Positions 15,089-15,358 of a stretch of 15,358 nucleotides of DNA are shown piece after piece (within the stretch, counting starts at the first letter, position 1; every line of letters begins with the position of its first letter). Both the position numbers and the translations under genes were made by a program. The notes under the pieces were generated by a model that saw only the letters and a program-made list of their open reading frames with translations, had not been told where the DNA came from and did no database searches. Origin of the DNA: Ignavibacteriales bacterium (lineage in GTDB: Bacteria; Bacteroidota; Ignavibacteria; Ignavibacteriales; Melioribacteraceae). The stretch covers positions 1 to 15,358 of the forward strand of contig QYQI01000069.1 of NCBI GenBank assembly GCA_007280825.1. Reading direction: 5' to 3'.

Positions 15089-15358
15089 TTACTTAAAACG
15101 ACTTAAGATTTCATCACACAAAGTATAACCTTTTGGCGTGAATTTAATCGTCTTACCTTTTTCAATAAGAAATTTTTCTTGTCCAAGTTGCTTCAAATAG
15201 TTTTTGTTTTTCATTAGCCATTCATTTCCGAAAAAATTATTCAGTTCGAGCAGATCAAGTCCTTTGCTGCGAAGTGCAAGCATAACATATTCATTCAATT
15301 TTTCTTTTTCGGAAAGAATTTCTTCTCCAATTACTGCATTCCCTTTTAATTCAATAGC
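15089..15358 (-). CDS. hemW: HemW-like radical SAM protein, C-terminal end (cut by window edge)
   Basis: Only the last 89 residues are present; the frame is open to the window end. The visible sequence has L-S-E-K-E-K-L-N-E-Y-V-M-L-A-L-R-S-K-G-L-D, matching the C-terminal HemW domain, in which a conserved acidic residue and the M-L-x-L-R block precede a Gly-(I/L)-Asp. A winged-helix-like end follows, with K-F-T-P-K-G-Y-T-L-C-D-E-I-L. HemW proteins resemble oxygen-independent coproporphyrinogen III oxidase but act as haem-trafficking proteins. The radical SAM core with its CxxxCxxC motif lies outside the window, so a true HemN-type oxidase cannot be excluded. A TTG at 15298 is an internal Leu codon, not the start. 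Confidence 0.8.
   Translation of the reverse strand, partial: AIELKGNAVIGEEILSEKEKLNEYVMLALRSKGLDLLELNNFFGNEWLMKNKNYLKQLGQEKFLIEKGKTIKFTPKGYTLCDEILSRFK

Overview
The window is a dense, AT-rich chromosomal core region. Every gene I can support reads from the minus strand, so in transcription order the window runs from high to low coordinates. The contents suggest a free-living member of the Bacteroidota/Chlorobiota/Ignavibacteriota (FCB) group, most likely an Ignavibacteria-like lineage. This is inferred from the FtsK N-terminus, the short TruB without a PUA domain, the RibF motif D-H-K-F-G, and a TTTG-N20-TAnnTTTG promoter of the Bacteroidota type. No mobile elements, CRISPR arrays, rRNA or tRNA genes were seen.

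Region 1 (15358 to 14965): the 3' end of a hemW-like gene, then a 124-base intergenic region. That region holds a heptamer repeat, a good promoter candidate and a GC-rich hairpin just before rimP.

Region 2 (14964 to about 6144) is a long translation/RNA operon: rimP, nusA, infB, rbfA, truB, ribF, rpsO, pnp. Spacing is tight, with TAATG stop/start overlaps at infB/rbfA and truB/ribF and a 32-base overlap at rbfA/truB. These genes cover 30S maturation (RimP, RbfA, S15), transcription elongation control (NusA), initiation (IF2), tRNA pseudouridylation (TruB), FMN/FAD synthesis (RibF) and RNA decay (PNPase). ribF carries an in-frame TGA at the glycine of its HxGH active-site motif. A structured leader precedes rpsO, and a strong 12-bp hairpin follows pnp.

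Region 3 (6061 to 3355) holds dusB (tRNA dihydrouridine synthase) and rng (RNase G/E family), so a second major RNase lies close to pnp. A weak terminator-like hairpin follows rng.

Region 4 (3269 to 1) is a compact run of transaldolase, gcvT, a comB-family phosphatase and the N-terminal part of ftsK, the last cut by the window edge. Spacings are only 1 to 5 bases.

No gene-free stretch exceeds 300 bases. Most of the window is ordinary housekeeping DNA and I found no new multi-gene system. The points most worth checking are the ribF nonsense codon, the rpsO leader structure and the rimP promoter/hairpin.
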